Source: RGIG3135 sp964477115 (GTDB lineage Bacteria > Actinomycetota > Coriobacteriia > Coriobacteriales > Eggerthellaceae). Taken from it: a DNA stretch of 64,000 nucleotides. The notes under the pieces were generated by a model, which saw only the letters and a program-made list of their open reading frames with translations, did not search any database and was not told the origin of the DNA. Position numbers and translations under genes: made by a program. The stretch covers positions 1 to 64,000 of the forward strand of contig CAYZCY010000001.1 of assembly GCA_964477115.1 (NCBI GenBank), written 5' to 3'. Below, piece after piece: positions 45,714 to 54,845 of this stretch (its first letter is position 1; each line of letters starts with the position of its first letter).

Positions 45714-48167
45714 TTAGCTTTCCTCGGCTTGCTCCGATTCCCCTTCTTCCTCTTCCGGAAGTGCGGGTCCTGCAATAATGACCTCGTTTACCGGTTCGTA
45801 AACTGAATTGAAGCTGTCCTCATGAAGGATCTGCCCCGCCGAGTCAGTTACCGTGCGGTATACGGTGATCTTCTTGCCGTTTCTTCCCGCTGTCTCAACG
45901 CGAGAAGTACCGGGCTTGAGCGTTTCGTCGACTACGGTCTTCGACTCGAATTCCTCGCCGTCTTCCCACTCGCCTTGCGTGCTAGAGACCTCGTATCCTG
46001 GATCAACGCCATACAGTTTAACAGTAAGGCTGGAATCGGTGTATGTACAGAGCATTAAAACATCTGAGGAGGAGTCGTTCTCCCAGATAAGATCCATGTA
46101 AGGATACGCAATAGCGGCATCTCTGCCTGCGGGATAGCTGGCAATATAGAGCGTATGATTATGGCGCGTGATTACGGGGAAGCCGCTTTCGTAAACCGAA
46201 TTGAACACAGTTGTAGCCACCTGGCAAATGCCACCACCGACGGCGTCATCAAGCTCGCCGTTCACAATGGCGCCAGCCCCCAAGAACCCAGCTTCGGCAG
46301 TAGCCTCGCCAACTCGCTCGTTGAAGGACCATCGGCCGCCATTGGCTTTGACGACAGATCCCGAAATCTTATCTGCGGCGAGATGAATGTTATGGCGTCG
46401 ATTCTCGGTGGATGCCGAATTCACGTAATCCGTTGTATAGGTGGAGATCTCGGAAACCACGCCAAGGTCCAAAGCCTCATCAAAGCTCATGGATTGCGGA
46501 GCTAATCCGTTCTGGATGCTGACTACGAGATTCGATCCGCTTTCGCTGATCTCGGCATTGATCTCATTGTCCTCCGAAGAATCTTTTTCGAGCTTTAGGT
46601 TTGCATTGTCGCGATACGACGCGAAAAGCGCTTCATCCAGCTTGTAAACAGCATCGTCAAGCTGCGGAACCTCAACGGTTCCGTCAGTGAAGACGGTGAT
46701 CTCACCGTTTATTTCCTCCATCTGAACGACTGTCTTCAGACCGCGAAGAGCCTCCTGCATGTTCAAGAAGATCTGCGGCTTGACAATAGCCGGATCGAGC
46801 AAGACATTGAGCTTATACGAACGTCGTTCGGTAATGACCTCGGTGGTAATCCAAGAGCCAAGGGTCTCGCGCGGGACCTGCCAGGACTGATCGCCATAGG
46901 CGAAAGTGACCTCCTTGACAAGAATGCCGTTTGTATAATCAACCGCAGTCTGCGCCTGCTCCTGCGAAATGCGAATGGGTGCGAACTCCAACTGCGCTAC
47001 GAAGGAAACATCGAGCTCGCTCGATGCCAAAAACGAATCATCGAGAAGCTTTCGGAAGTCCTCGCGATTGACCATATAGCCGTCATGGCCCTCAACCAAG
47101 CTAGCCTGACCCTCGGAAATGACCATACCGTAATCCACCCTCGGATCTCCCAGGGTAAGGTCGATTTCGTTGCAAAGAGACTCGAGTGCCGTCTCATCGT
47201 AAGATGCATAAGGCTCGATCACTGAATCGAACAACAGGGATTTCAACCTGCTGAAAACACCACCCGTGTCTCTGCCTATCTGATAGGCCTCTGAGGCGAG
47301 GTCGTAGGCGGGAACGCTTGCAGCCAGCGAATCAGCCGTGACCACCCAAAGCTGCGTGCTCTGACGAGCCTCCTCAACGGAAATCTGCTCAGCCAAAGCC
47401 TCCTGCTGGGCGATCATCTCCTCAACATCCCCCGCGGCCGCCTCTTCGCTAGCAAACACAATGATGCGAGTTCCCTGCAGCTGCTCAGAATAGCGTTCGA
47501 AAATGAGGTCTTCCGCCTCATCAACCGTCAAGCCCGACAATTCGACATCGCCGACATAGACGCCGTCGTAGATCTTCTTACCGTTGATGATGTTGTCAAC
47601 GAGCATACCGCCGGCGATCAAAATCACGAGCAGACATGCAATGGTCAGGATCTTGCTCTTGCGAATGAAGCCGAAAACAGCACCGAACAGCCCGAGGATA
47701 ATACCCGCGATAGAGCCAAGTACTCCCCTTTTGCCCGCCTTTTGAGAATTACGACGCGGTGACGATTTGGAAGAGCGGCCCTTGTCGCTCGACTCGATAT
47801 TGACAGCACCCAAAGTCTTTTTGCCACGAGAACTCACAGCCAGGGAGTGATTCGAAGCAGAACCCGAACGGTCCTTGCGGGGTCGGGCATGAGAGCCCTT
47901 TGAAGCTTGGTCGCGTCGTGAGCGCGCTGATGAAGATTGAGGGTCTGCCGACACGAAGCGGGGACGCTGAGATTGCGCGGTGCCTCGTGAGCCGCGTTCG
48001 ACAGAAGACTGCGAATAGAGACGCGAGCTTCCCTGATCGCGGGTGCTTCGTGACGCCGAAGCGCTCCGGGGAGCAGACGAAGACGAACGAGGCCTTGATG
48101 CCGACGAACGTCGCGTACGCGCCGCGCCGTCACCCTGAGTCGGGTTCTGACCCCTTCTCTGCGCCAT
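45714..48167 (-). CDS. VanW/G5-domain membrane-anchored protein with disordered cytoplasmic head
   Basis: An 817-residue protein. The first ~145 residues are Ser/Arg-rich and look disordered and strongly basic. Hydrophobic segments at ~149-167 and ~172-190 anchor it. The extracellular part has peptidoglycan-binding type 4-like repeats (~195-500), then the VanW domain with GGGICQVATTVFNSVYESG and SYPAGRDA. A G5-like domain (TVVDETLKPGT) and a Glu-rich end follow. VanW proteins are tied to cell wall processes without a defined reaction. It begins 2 nt after the upstream phosphatidyltransferase stop. Confidence 0.88.
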   Translation of the reverse strand: MAQRRGQNPTQGDGAARTRRSSASRPRSSSSAPRSASASRSTRDQGSSRLYSQSSVERGSRGTAQSQRPRFVSADPQSSSARSRRDQASKGSHARPRKDRSGSASNHSLAVSSRGKKTLGAVNIESSDKGRSSKSSPRRNSQKAGKRGVLGSIAGIILGLFGAVFGFIRKSKILTIACLLVILIAGGMLVDNIINGKKIYDGVYVGDVELSGLTVDEAEDLIFERYSEQLQGTRIIVFASEEAAAGDVEEMIAQQEALAEQISVEEARQSTQLWVVTADSLAASVPAYDLASEAYQIGRDTGGVFSRLKSLLFDSVIEPYASYDETALESLCNEIDLTLGDPRVDYGMVISEGQASLVEGHDGYMVNREDFRKLLDDSFLASSELDVSFVAQLEFAPIRISQEQAQTAVDYTNGILVKEVTFAYGDQSWQVPRETLGSWITTEVITERRSYKLNVLLDPAIVKPQIFLNMQEALRGLKTVVQMEEINGEITVFTDGTVEVPQLDDAVYKLDEALFASYRDNANLKLEKDSSEDNEINAEISESGSNLVVSIQNGLAPQSMSFDEALDLGVVSEISTYTTDYVNSASTENRRHNIHLAADKISGSVVKANGGRWSFNERVGEATAEAGFLGAGAIVNGELDDAVGGGICQVATTVFNSVYESGFPVITRHNHTLYIASYPAGRDAAIAYPYMDLIWENDSSSDVLMLCTYTDSSLTVKLYGVDPGYEVSSTQGEWEDGEEFESKTVVDETLKPGTSRVETAGRNGKKITVYRTVTDSAGQILHEDSFNSVYEPVNEVIIAGPALPEEEEGESEQAEES

Positions 48168-48169
48168 GC

Positions 48170-48826
48170 CTAGGCCCCGCGTGAAGCCTTAACGCCATCT
48201 ACGAGCACTATTGCGCTGTGGATGTAATGGGCGGTAGTGAAGATAGAGATGAATATTCCTGCATAGACAAACCATATGCCAGCGCTACAGGCTTGCGAGC
48301 CGAAGCCAGGCAGCCACGTAAGCTCGATAAACCCAAGGCCAGCAACCTGGGGCATGTTGATCAGCAGAAGGGCAAAGCCCACGAAGAGCAAGGTCGTTGC
48401 AAGCTTACCTGCAAACACAACCGGCACGCGTGCGTGATATCTTAAGGTAAGAACCGTACCTCCGTACAGCAGGCACAAGTCACGCGCAACAATGAGAACA
48501 ACCGTCCAAAGAGGAACACGATCCACCAAGCACAAACCGACAACACCGGAAATCATGAGGACACGGTCTACGGCAGGATCCAAAAGCTGGCCAAGCTTGG
48601 AAACCGAATTGGTCCTGCGTGCAATCTGCCCATCAACAAAGTCCGTGCCAGCCGCAACAGCAAACACAATGGCGGCATAGACGTCATAGCCCTTAAGCAA
48701 GAGCACGAAGAAAACGGGGACAAGGCAAAGACGTGCAAAGGAGATGACATTGGGAATGGTGAGGATCTTGTTTGATGCCTCGATCTCTGGTTTATGCGAA
48801 GCCTTTTCGGTCCCTTCAAGGCCCAT
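48170..48826 (-). CDS. CDP-alcohol phosphatidyltransferase
   Basis: A 218-residue membrane enzyme with the CDP-OH-P motif in DFVDGQIARRTN...LDPAVDR, complete in its Asp, Gly, Ala and Arg positions. It could be PgsA, cardiolipin synthase or phosphatidylinositol-phosphate synthase. The sequence alone does not decide, and a PgsA-like domain also exists at 17359-18522. The ATG follows GGAGGTAAC. vanW follows after 2 nt. Confidence 0.85.
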   Translation of the reverse strand: MGLEGTEKASHKPEIEASNKILTIPNVISFARLCLVPVFFVLLLKGYDVYAAIVFAVAAGTDFVDGQIARRTNSVSKLGQLLDPAVDRVLMISGVVGLCLVDRVPLWTVVLIVARDLCLLYGGTVLTLRYHARVPVVFAGKLATTLLFVGFALLLINMPQVAGLGFIELTWLPGFGSQACSAGIWFVYAGIFISIFTTAHYIHSAIVLVDGVKASRGA

Positions 48827-48840
48827 CTGCTGTTACCTCC

Positions 48841-48867
48841 AATAAAACCGGACCCCGTAGGGTCCGG
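48841..48867 (-). terminator. Terminator of the ech operon
   Basis: On the minus strand CCGGACCC-TACG-GGGTCCGG is followed by TTTTATT. It lies between echF and the phosphatidyltransferase gene. Confidence 0.9.
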
Positions 48868-49009
48868 AACAAATTTCCTGAACGAATATTGTATCAGCAA
48901 TCAGCTCTTGTAGCCGAAACTACCAGCATCTTCACGGTAATTGCCGCCAATTGTCACGCATCCGATACTAATTCTGCAAGGAATTCAACATCTCGGCTTA
49001 CGCCGTTGA

Positions 49010-49357
49010 TTATTCCTGCTCAGGAACAGCGTAGCTGTCGCTTTCGATACTTGCAACCGCTTTTGGATACTGAGGCGAAGACGCAAGGCAGGCCTTAGGG
49101 CAAGCATTAACGCACATGTTGCACTGAATGCAGGAGTAGCGGTTAATCACCCAGGTGCGGGCTTTCTTATCGACCGTGATAGCGTTACATGGACAGGTCT
49201 TTTGGCAGATGCCACACAGAATGCACTTATCAACTTCGATACCGATGCTTCCACGCAAACCAACGGGCTGCGGCTTCACCTCTACGGGATACATCACGGT
49301 TTCGGGCTTCTTGAACAGAGAGCCGAAGGTCATGCCGCCCAGTTTAAAGCTTCCCAT
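49010..49357 (-). CDS. echF: Ech hydrogenase ferredoxin-like subunit EchF
   Basis: A 115-residue protein with two [4Fe-4S] motifs, CILCGICQKTCPCN and CIQCNMCVNACPKA, in the NuoI/EchF pattern. It passes electrons from ferredoxin toward the small subunit. It is the last gene of the operon, 6 nt after echE. Confidence 0.92.
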   Translation of the reverse strand: MGSFKLGGMTFGSLFKKPETVMYPVEVKPQPVGLRGSIGIEVDKCILCGICQKTCPCNAITVDKKARTWVINRYSCIQCNMCVNACPKACLASSPQYPKAVASIESDSYAVPEQE

Positions 49358-49363
49358 AATCCC

Positions 49364-50452
49364 CTACCTTTCCGTACAGCTGATGCAGGGGTCAATAGTC
49401 AGAATAATCATGTTGACATCAGCGAGGTCGCATCCTTCGAGGGCTTTAACCATGCCTGCAAGGTTTTGCGAGGTAGGGGTTCTCATACGCATGCGCTCCA
49501 GGTTTTTACTGCCATTGCCGCGAGCATAGTAATAGCATTCGCCGCGAGGCTGCTCAAGAACATTGCAGGCCTCAGTGCCGTCAGCCGGCGCGCCCTTTAC
49601 CGTTACCGCAATGTCACCAGCAGGCATCTTGGAGGCAAGCTCCTTGATGATGGCGATGGACTGCAGAACCTCAAGGCAGCGCACTTTGATGCGAGCGTAG
49701 CAGTCGCCCTGGCTATCGAGAACAGGCTCGAACTCGGAAAGGTCTCCATAGGCGCCGTTGCGGAAGGACCTCACGTCGTAGCTGACATTGGAAGCGCGAG
49801 CGAAAGGCCCAACCATGCTCAAAGCCGAAGCTTCCTCAAAGCTAAGGTGGCCAACGCCTACCGTGCGGTTCTTGACCGAAGTATCGGTCAGGATAGTGTT
49901 CATGATCTTCATGTAATCGGAAGACAGGCCATCGAGAACGCTGACGATTTCCTTCATCATGGCGTCGTCAATGTCACGCACCACCCCGCCAACCTTAACA
50001 ACAGAAAGGATGACTCGCCCGCCGGTGGTCTTCTCGAATATGTCAAGAACTCGCTCGCGCAAACGCCAGCAGTGCATGAACATGCTTTCGAAACCAAAGG
50101 CATCTGCAGCAAGGCCCAGCCAAAGGAGATGCGAATGAATTCGCGAAAGCTCATGCCAGATCACGCGGAGATACTCGGCACGTTTTGGAACCTCAACCCC
50201 CATGAGCCTTTCAACGGTTTCAGCATATCCAAGGGAGTGACCCATAGCGCAGATACCGCAGATTCGCTCTGCAACGTAAATGAACTGATTGTAGTCACGC
50301 GTCTCGACAAGCTTCTCAAGACCGCGATGAACGAAGCCGATCTGAGGAATGGCCTCGATAACCTTCTCATCCTCGACAACAAGATCAAGATGAAGCGGCT
50401 CGGGCAAAACGGGATGCTGCGGACCGAAGGGTATTACGGTTGCCTTACCCAT
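49364..50452 (-). CDS. echE: Group 4 [NiFe] hydrogenase large subunit EchE
   Basis: The 362-residue catalytic subunit homologous to NuoD. All four Ni-binding cysteines are present: Cys65 and Cys68 in RICGIC, and Cys356 and Cys359 in the C-terminal DPCISCTER. It is therefore a true hydrogenase and not a complex I remnant. The protein ends three residues after the last Cys, as in Ech enzymes, so no cleaved C-terminal peptide is evident. It catalyses H+ reduction with electrons from ferredoxin. Confidence 0.95.
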   Translation of the reverse strand: MGKATVIPFGPQHPVLPEPLHLDLVVEDEKVIEAIPQIGFVHRGLEKLVETRDYNQFIYVAERICGICAMGHSLGYAETVERLMGVEVPKRAEYLRVIWHELSRIHSHLLWLGLAADAFGFESMFMHCWRLRERVLDIFEKTTGGRVILSVVKVGGVVRDIDDAMMKEIVSVLDGLSSDYMKIMNTILTDTSVKNRTVGVGHLSFEEASALSMVGPFARASNVSYDVRSFRNGAYGDLSEFEPVLDSQGDCYARIKVRCLEVLQSIAIIKELASKMPAGDIAVTVKGAPADGTEACNVLEQPRGECYYYARGNGSKNLERMRMRTPTSQNLAGMVKALEGCDLADVNMIILTIDPCISCTER

Positions 50453-50454
50453 CT

Positions 50455-51039
50455 TTACTCACCCTTCCTTTCGCTTGCCTCACGAGCTGCCTTCTTAGCC
50501 TTGGCCTCCATGGCCGCCCTCACCTTTGCGGCTTTTTCGGGATCCATGGCCGCAAGCTTTGCTTCCAACTCTGCATCTGCGCCCTCGGCGGACCCGTTTT
50601 CCTGAGTCGCTTTTTCGCGCGCGGCTTTCTCCTTTGCAGCCTTGGCGGCAGCGATCTTAGCAGCCTTCTCGCGTGCGGCAAGCTTCTCAGGCGAGACAAT
50701 GGTCATGGGATCCTTCTGGGATACGCGATAGAAGTTGCCCTCGAAATCGATGGCAATATTCGAAATGTTTACGCCGAATAGATCGTGAACCTCGTTCTCG
50801 AACACGAAAGCAGCAAGATAACTCTCGGTGATAGAGGGTACGACGTCTTCTTTCCCGAGGGACTTAATGGTCACGTTTTCGAGAACGTCCTCTTTCATGA
50901 AGCTGTAAAGAAGGTCGATGCCCTGTTCGGTGTTGACAGCCAAAGTCTGGACGTAACGCCAGCCATCCGCCTTCTTCTGCTTGGCCAAAGACTCGATTTC
51001 GCTCAGTGCAACAGTCGAGTATACGGTCTGAAAACCCAT
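50455..51039 (-). CDS. echD: Ech hydrogenase subunit EchD (NuoC-like) with charged Ala/Lys tail
   Basis: Residues 1-~115 are the NuoC/EchD domain, with ESYLAAFVFENEVHDLFGV. The rest, about 80 residues, is an Ala/Lys/Glu-rich, probably helical tail not usual for EchD. 194 residues in all. The ATG at 51039 comes 2 bases after the echC stop with AGAGGGG upstream; a GTG 9 nt before is possible. Confidence 0.88.
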   Translation of the reverse strand: MGFQTVYSTVALSEIESLAKQKKADGWRYVQTLAVNTEQGIDLLYSFMKEDVLENVTIKSLGKEDVVPSITESYLAAFVFENEVHDLFGVNISNIAIDFEGNFYRVSQKDPMTIVSPEKLAAREKAAKIAAAKAAKEKAAREKATQENGSAEGADAELEAKLAAMDPEKAAKVRAAMEAKAKKAAREASERKGE

Positions 51040-51040
51040 G

Positions 51041-51490
51041 TTACTCACCCCTCTTCTTCATCTTCATGGCCTTCGACTTCTCGTCGAGGACCGAAACGCC
51101 CGCAACGATGGCATCGATGATGGTCTCGGGCCGCACCGCGCAACCAGGGGCATATACGTCAACGGGAATAGCCTTGTCCACGCCACCGATAACGTTATAG
51201 CAATCCTTGAAGATTCCTCCCGTGCAAGCGCAGATGCCGCAGGCGACGACCACCTTAGGCTCGAGCATCTGGTCGTAAATCTCCTTTACCACCTCGATGT
51301 TCTGCTCGTTCACGCTTCCCGTCACCAGGAAGATGTCAGCATGCTTGGGGTTTCCGGTGTTGATGACGCCAAATCGCTCGCCGTCATAACCCGGACACAG
51401 AGTTGCCAAAACTTCGATGTCACAGCCGTTGCAGCTGGAACCGTCATAGTGGATGACCCACGGTGATTTAGAAGCAAAAGCCACAGTCAT
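51041..51490 (-). CDS. echC: Ech hydrogenase small subunit EchC
   Basis: A 149-residue NuoB-like subunit that holds the proximal [4Fe-4S] cluster. Ligands are Cys20 and Cys23 in SSCNGCDIEVLA, then CACTGG and PGC at 117. It docks to EchE. It begins 6 nt after echB. Confidence 0.94.
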   Translation of the reverse strand: MTVAFASKSPWVIHYDGSSCNGCDIEVLATLCPGYDGERFGVINTGNPKHADIFLVTGSVNEQNIEVVKEIYDQMLEPKVVVACGICACTGGIFKDCYNVIGGVDKAIPVDVYAPGCAVRPETIIDAIVAGVSVLDEKSKAMKMKKRGE

Positions 51491-51496
51491 CCCTCC

Positions 51497-52366
51497 TTAC
51501 AGAAACGCGAGAATCGCAATGTTAAGTCCACCGGCAAGAAGAGCGACCAACCATGCGCCCTTCAGCATAAACTGCCACTTCACGCGAGCGAAGTTGTTGT
51601 CGATCCAAATCTCGAGGAAGTACACGGCGAGAATCACGACAACGGCCAAAACCAAAGACAGGGGGTTTGACCAGACGAAGAACATACCCACCCAGCCCAT
51701 GAACAGGACGTTTTCGCACCAGTGCATCACTTCAACCAGACCAAGGGTGCGTCCGCTCATCTCAGTTGTGACACCGCGAACAAGCTCCTGATGTGCGTGA
51801 TGGGACATGGACAAGTCGAATGGAGACTTGCGAAGCTTGATGGTGAGAATGAAAAGCAACCCCAAAAACGCAAGCCAGATAAGGGTGATCACCGGCAAAT
51901 CCAGGTCAAGCACAGCCTTCACGTCAAAGGAGCCGCTTGCCATGTAGAAGGCAACCGCCATGAGGAGTACCATGGGCTCGTAGGCCATGACCTGCAAGGT
52001 TTCTCGATGCGCACCGATTTCGGCATAGGGCGAACGAGAGCTATAGGCAGCCACGATGAAGAAGAGACTCGAAAGCGTAATCACGAACACGCACATGAGC
52101 AAGTTGCCACCCGTGAAGAAAATGCCGCCAGCCAGGCAGGCAAACACGAAGGCCCCAACCACGTAAGTCCATTCGACGGAGTTAACCGAAGCGTTCTCCT
52201 TCTCAAAGAGCTTGCGCACGTCGTAATAGGGCTGCAGAAGCGGCGGACCGACGCGACCCTGCATTCGCGCAGAGACGATACGGTCAAGGCCCGCAAGAAG
52301 ACAGCCGAGAATCGGAGCGATGACGGCAAACAGAAGCGATCCGATGAGCGTAGTGAGAATGGTCAT
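51497..52366 (-). CDS. echB: Ech hydrogenase membrane subunit EchB
   Basis: A 289-residue NuoH-like integral membrane subunit with about eight helices. It has the conserved loop DRIVSARMQGRVGPPLLQPYY-type segment near residue 30 and EIGAHRE. It connects the soluble arm to the ion pump. Confidence 0.94.
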   Translation of the reverse strand: MTILTTLIGSLLFAVIAPILGCLLAGLDRIVSARMQGRVGPPLLQPYYDVRKLFEKENASVNSVEWTYVVGAFVFACLAGGIFFTGGNLLMCVFVITLSSLFFIVAAYSSRSPYAEIGAHRETLQVMAYEPMVLLMAVAFYMASGSFDVKAVLDLDLPVITLIWLAFLGLLFILTIKLRKSPFDLSMSHHAHQELVRGVTTEMSGRTLGLVEVMHWCENVLFMGWVGMFFVWSNPLSLVLAVVVILAVYFLEIWIDNNFARVKWQFMLKGAWLVALLAGGLNIAILAFL

Positions 52367-52384
52367 ATCAAATCACATCCTTTC

Positions 52385-54304
52385 CTAGAACATCATCGGT
52401 ACGCCGACGAACGCAAGAACGAAGGCCGCAACCATAATGACCGAATTGCAAATGACACCCAAAGGCGCGATGCGCTTCTCCCCGAACATGTCTGTCATAT
52501 ACCAATTGCGAGCAGTAGCCTGCGTAGTACCGGACAGGGAATTGGTGAAAGTGCGCGCTTCGTGGTCCTGGCCAACACCCGCGAGGTACACGTCAACCTT
52601 CTTGGCCTTGCTCTTCCCCATTCCGGCAAAGAGCACCACGCAGACAAGGCCGGCGCAAATGCTGGCGATCCACAAATTGTCACTCGAGATGTTCTGTCCG
52701 GTCGAACCGTAAACGTAGTAGATGTAAGGCTCAACCAAGTAGGCTGACAGGAAGGGAAGCAGCACGCAGCAGGCGATCAAGACCCAAGCCATAAGCAGGA
52801 TGGAACCCCATTCGCTCTTATGAACGGTAAGCTCTACGTTTTCAGGCTGACCTGCAATTCCCGCGAGTTTGCCCATCCACTTGGCCCAGAACATGAAAGT
52901 CGCAGCAGAACCAAAGGCAAGAATAACGATAAGCACGATTTGGTTCATTTCAACGAAGGACACGAGCGTTGCCCACTTGGCAACGAGCATGCCGAAGGGC
53001 GCGATGAACATACACATGATGCCGAGCATCATGAAGCGAGCAAGACGCGGCATGCGTTCGAAGAGAAGGTCCATGTCCTCGATGTCGCGGCTGCCAATGT
53101 GGTGCTCGGCGGTGCCGACGCAAAGGAACAGAAGGCTCTTCGCAACCGCATGGAAGAGCACGAGGAACGCAGCAGCCCAAACGGCTTCCTCAGTACCCAC
53201 TCCCGCGCAGGCAGTGATCAGGCCCAAGTTGGCGATAGTCGAATACGCAAGCACGCGCTTGGCGTTGGATTGGGAAATCGCCATGAAGGAGCACAGCATG
53301 AAGGTTACGGACCCAACAAGCATAACCATGATGGAGGGCACGGGGCACACCAGCATAACCGGAGCCAGCTTGATCAGCATAAACACGCCAGCCTTCACCA
53401 TGGTGGAGGAATGCAGGAGCGCGCTCGTAGGGGTAGGGGCAACCATAGCACCCAAAAGCCAGGTATGGAAGGGCATCTGAGCGGCTTTGGTGATACCCGC
53501 GAAGGCCAAAGCGGTAACCGCAAGCGCGACCACCTCGGGGTGAGCGACACCGTATGCAAGGAACTCGGCAAACGACAGCGTGCCGACCTCGATGGCGCAG
53601 ATGTATAGCGCTACGACAAAAGCAATGCCGCCCGCAAGGTTCATGATGATCTGACGGAAGGAGTTGGCAATGGCTTCCTCGGTCTTGGTGTATCCAATGA
53701 GAAGGAAGGAGCACAGGGTGGTGACCTCCCAACCCGTAAACATCCAGAGCATGTTGTCGGCAAAGACGATGACATACATTGCGGAAAGGAAGGCGAACAT
53801 CAGGGCGAAAAACACCGGTCTGCGGTCCTTGGCGCCCTCGGGCTCATGCTGCTGGAAGTCTTCCATGTAGCCAAGAGCATACACGCAGATACCCGATCCG
53901 ATCACGCCGATGATGAGAACCATGAGCAGCGAGAGGGAGTCAAAGTACAGGCCGTATTCGACATGAATACCATGTGCGAACATAAGCTCGAACACCAGCG
54001 CGAGAAGCATCTGCATCAAGGCAAGAGCGCCAGCCCAGAGGTTTTTGTACTTGACGCTATAAGCAAGCACCACAACCGCGATAGCAACACCGAGCACCGT
54101 GCAAACGCCGTCGATGATCTTCGACGAGAAGGCGAAGAATACCGGCTGCGTACCCATGTTTGCAGCTGTCAACCAGATTGAGGCCGCGCCAATCACAAGG
54201 GCACTTACGACAACAATCGCATTTCGAACCCGAGAGTCACGTATCACCAGCAGAATCGCCGCAACGATTAACGGGAACACGATGAGAAATCCAAGCAAAG
54301 CCAC
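52385..54304 (-). CDS. echA: Ech hydrogenase antiporter-like subunit EchA
   Basis: A 639-residue NuoL/MrpA-like ion-translocating subunit with some 16 hydrophobic segments. Conserved regions are MFTGWEVTTLCSFLLIGY, ITKAAQMPFHTWL and ALLHSSTMVKAG, carrying the key Glu, Lys and His. The GTG at 54304 follows GAGGAGG at ideal spacing. It is first in the echABCDEF order known from Methanosarcina and thermophilic bacteria. No hyp maturation genes occur in the window. Confidence 0.93.
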   Translation of the reverse strand: MALLGFLIVFPLIVAAILLVIRDSRVRNAIVVVSALVIGAASIWLTAANMGTQPVFFAFSSKIIDGVCTVLGVAIAVVVLAYSVKYKNLWAGALALMQMLLALVFELMFAHGIHVEYGLYFDSLSLLMVLIIGVIGSGICVYALGYMEDFQQHEPEGAKDRRPVFFALMFAFLSAMYVIVFADNMLWMFTGWEVTTLCSFLLIGYTKTEEAIANSFRQIIMNLAGGIAFVVALYICAIEVGTLSFAEFLAYGVAHPEVVALAVTALAFAGITKAAQMPFHTWLLGAMVAPTPTSALLHSSTMVKAGVFMLIKLAPVMLVCPVPSIMVMLVGSVTFMLCSFMAISQSNAKRVLAYSTIANLGLITACAGVGTEEAVWAAAFLVLFHAVAKSLLFLCVGTAEHHIGSRDIEDMDLLFERMPRLARFMMLGIMCMFIAPFGMLVAKWATLVSFVEMNQIVLIVILAFGSAATFMFWAKWMGKLAGIAGQPENVELTVHKSEWGSILLMAWVLIACCVLLPFLSAYLVEPYIYYVYGSTGQNISSDNLWIASICAGLVCVVLFAGMGKSKAKKVDVYLAGVGQDHEARTFTNSLSGTTQATARNWYMTDMFGEKRIAPLGVICNSVIMVAAFVLAFVGVPMMF

Positions 54305-54351
54305 GCGATTCCTCCTCACTTTCCATAATTAGCGCCAAAGCGCTAGAAAAC

Positions 54352-54375
54352 AAAAAAGAGAGACACACGTCTCCC
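54352..54375 (-). terminator. Terminator or attenuator in front of echA
   Basis: On the minus strand GGGAGAC-GTGT-GTCTCTC (one G-T pair) runs into TTTTTTG, ending about 48 nt before the echA start. Downstream of it a short AGCGC-TTTG-GCGCT palindrome (54344-54331) lies between it and the ribosome-binding site. A weak promoter (TTGTTT, 16 bp, TAATTA) could start after the terminator. Otherwise this is a leader attenuator. Confidence 0.6.
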
Positions 54376-54650
54376 CTGGAGCTCACTCTATCAAAACGGG
54401 GCCAAATTGGCTTTAAAGGGCTTTTGGAGGGGGTATTCATTCGGTAAATGGGAGTAAATCGCTATCGTTATTTGCTCTGAACGGTTTGCCTTCAAGGGCA
54501 AGCGGTGAACGGCATATTTGGACGTGTGAATTGCATTAGCGCAGGTCAAAGCGTATTTCTGTAATTTGTAAGATTTCACAATACTTTTGAATAACTTCGA
54601 CCTGCATAGCCCTGCTCAACCTGGCTTTTAAGGCAAACATACCCGATACA
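54376..54650. other. Gene-free interval between ech leader and tRNA-Pro
   Basis: About 275 A+T-richer bases. Short frames exist but none has a ribosome-binding site or recognisable product. It probably holds the ech promoter on the minus strand, but no -10/-35 pair stood out. Confidence 0.4.
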
Positions 54651-54680
54651 ATAAAAAACGACGGCCACATGGACCGTCGT
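54651..54680 (-). terminator. Terminator after tRNA-Pro
   Basis: On the minus strand ACGACGG pairs with CCGTCGT around a 9-nt loop and is followed by a run of T with one A, starting 9 nt past the tRNA CCA end. Confidence 0.85.
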
Positions 54681-54688
54681 GAAAAAGC

Positions 54689-54765
<77 letters not shown>

Positions 54766-54799
54766 TTGCAAATTTGAGATCTGCTCAAACAGCTTGATT

Positions 54800-54828
54800 A
54801 TCTTAACCCTAGCCCCAGATCAAATCAA
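54800..54828 (-). promoter_or_regulatory. Candidate tRNA-Pro promoter
   Basis: On the minus strand TTGATT (54828-54823), a 17-bp spacer and TAAGAT (54805-54800). The predicted 5' leader to the tRNA is about 30 nt. Confidence 0.5.
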
Positions 54829-54845
54829 GAACTAATTTGTGAAAA

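Noticed and set aside
49364..54304. Cluster as a partial respiratory complex I
   Set aside because: EchE retains all four Ni-binding cysteines and the gene set and order are echABCDEF, with no NADH module.
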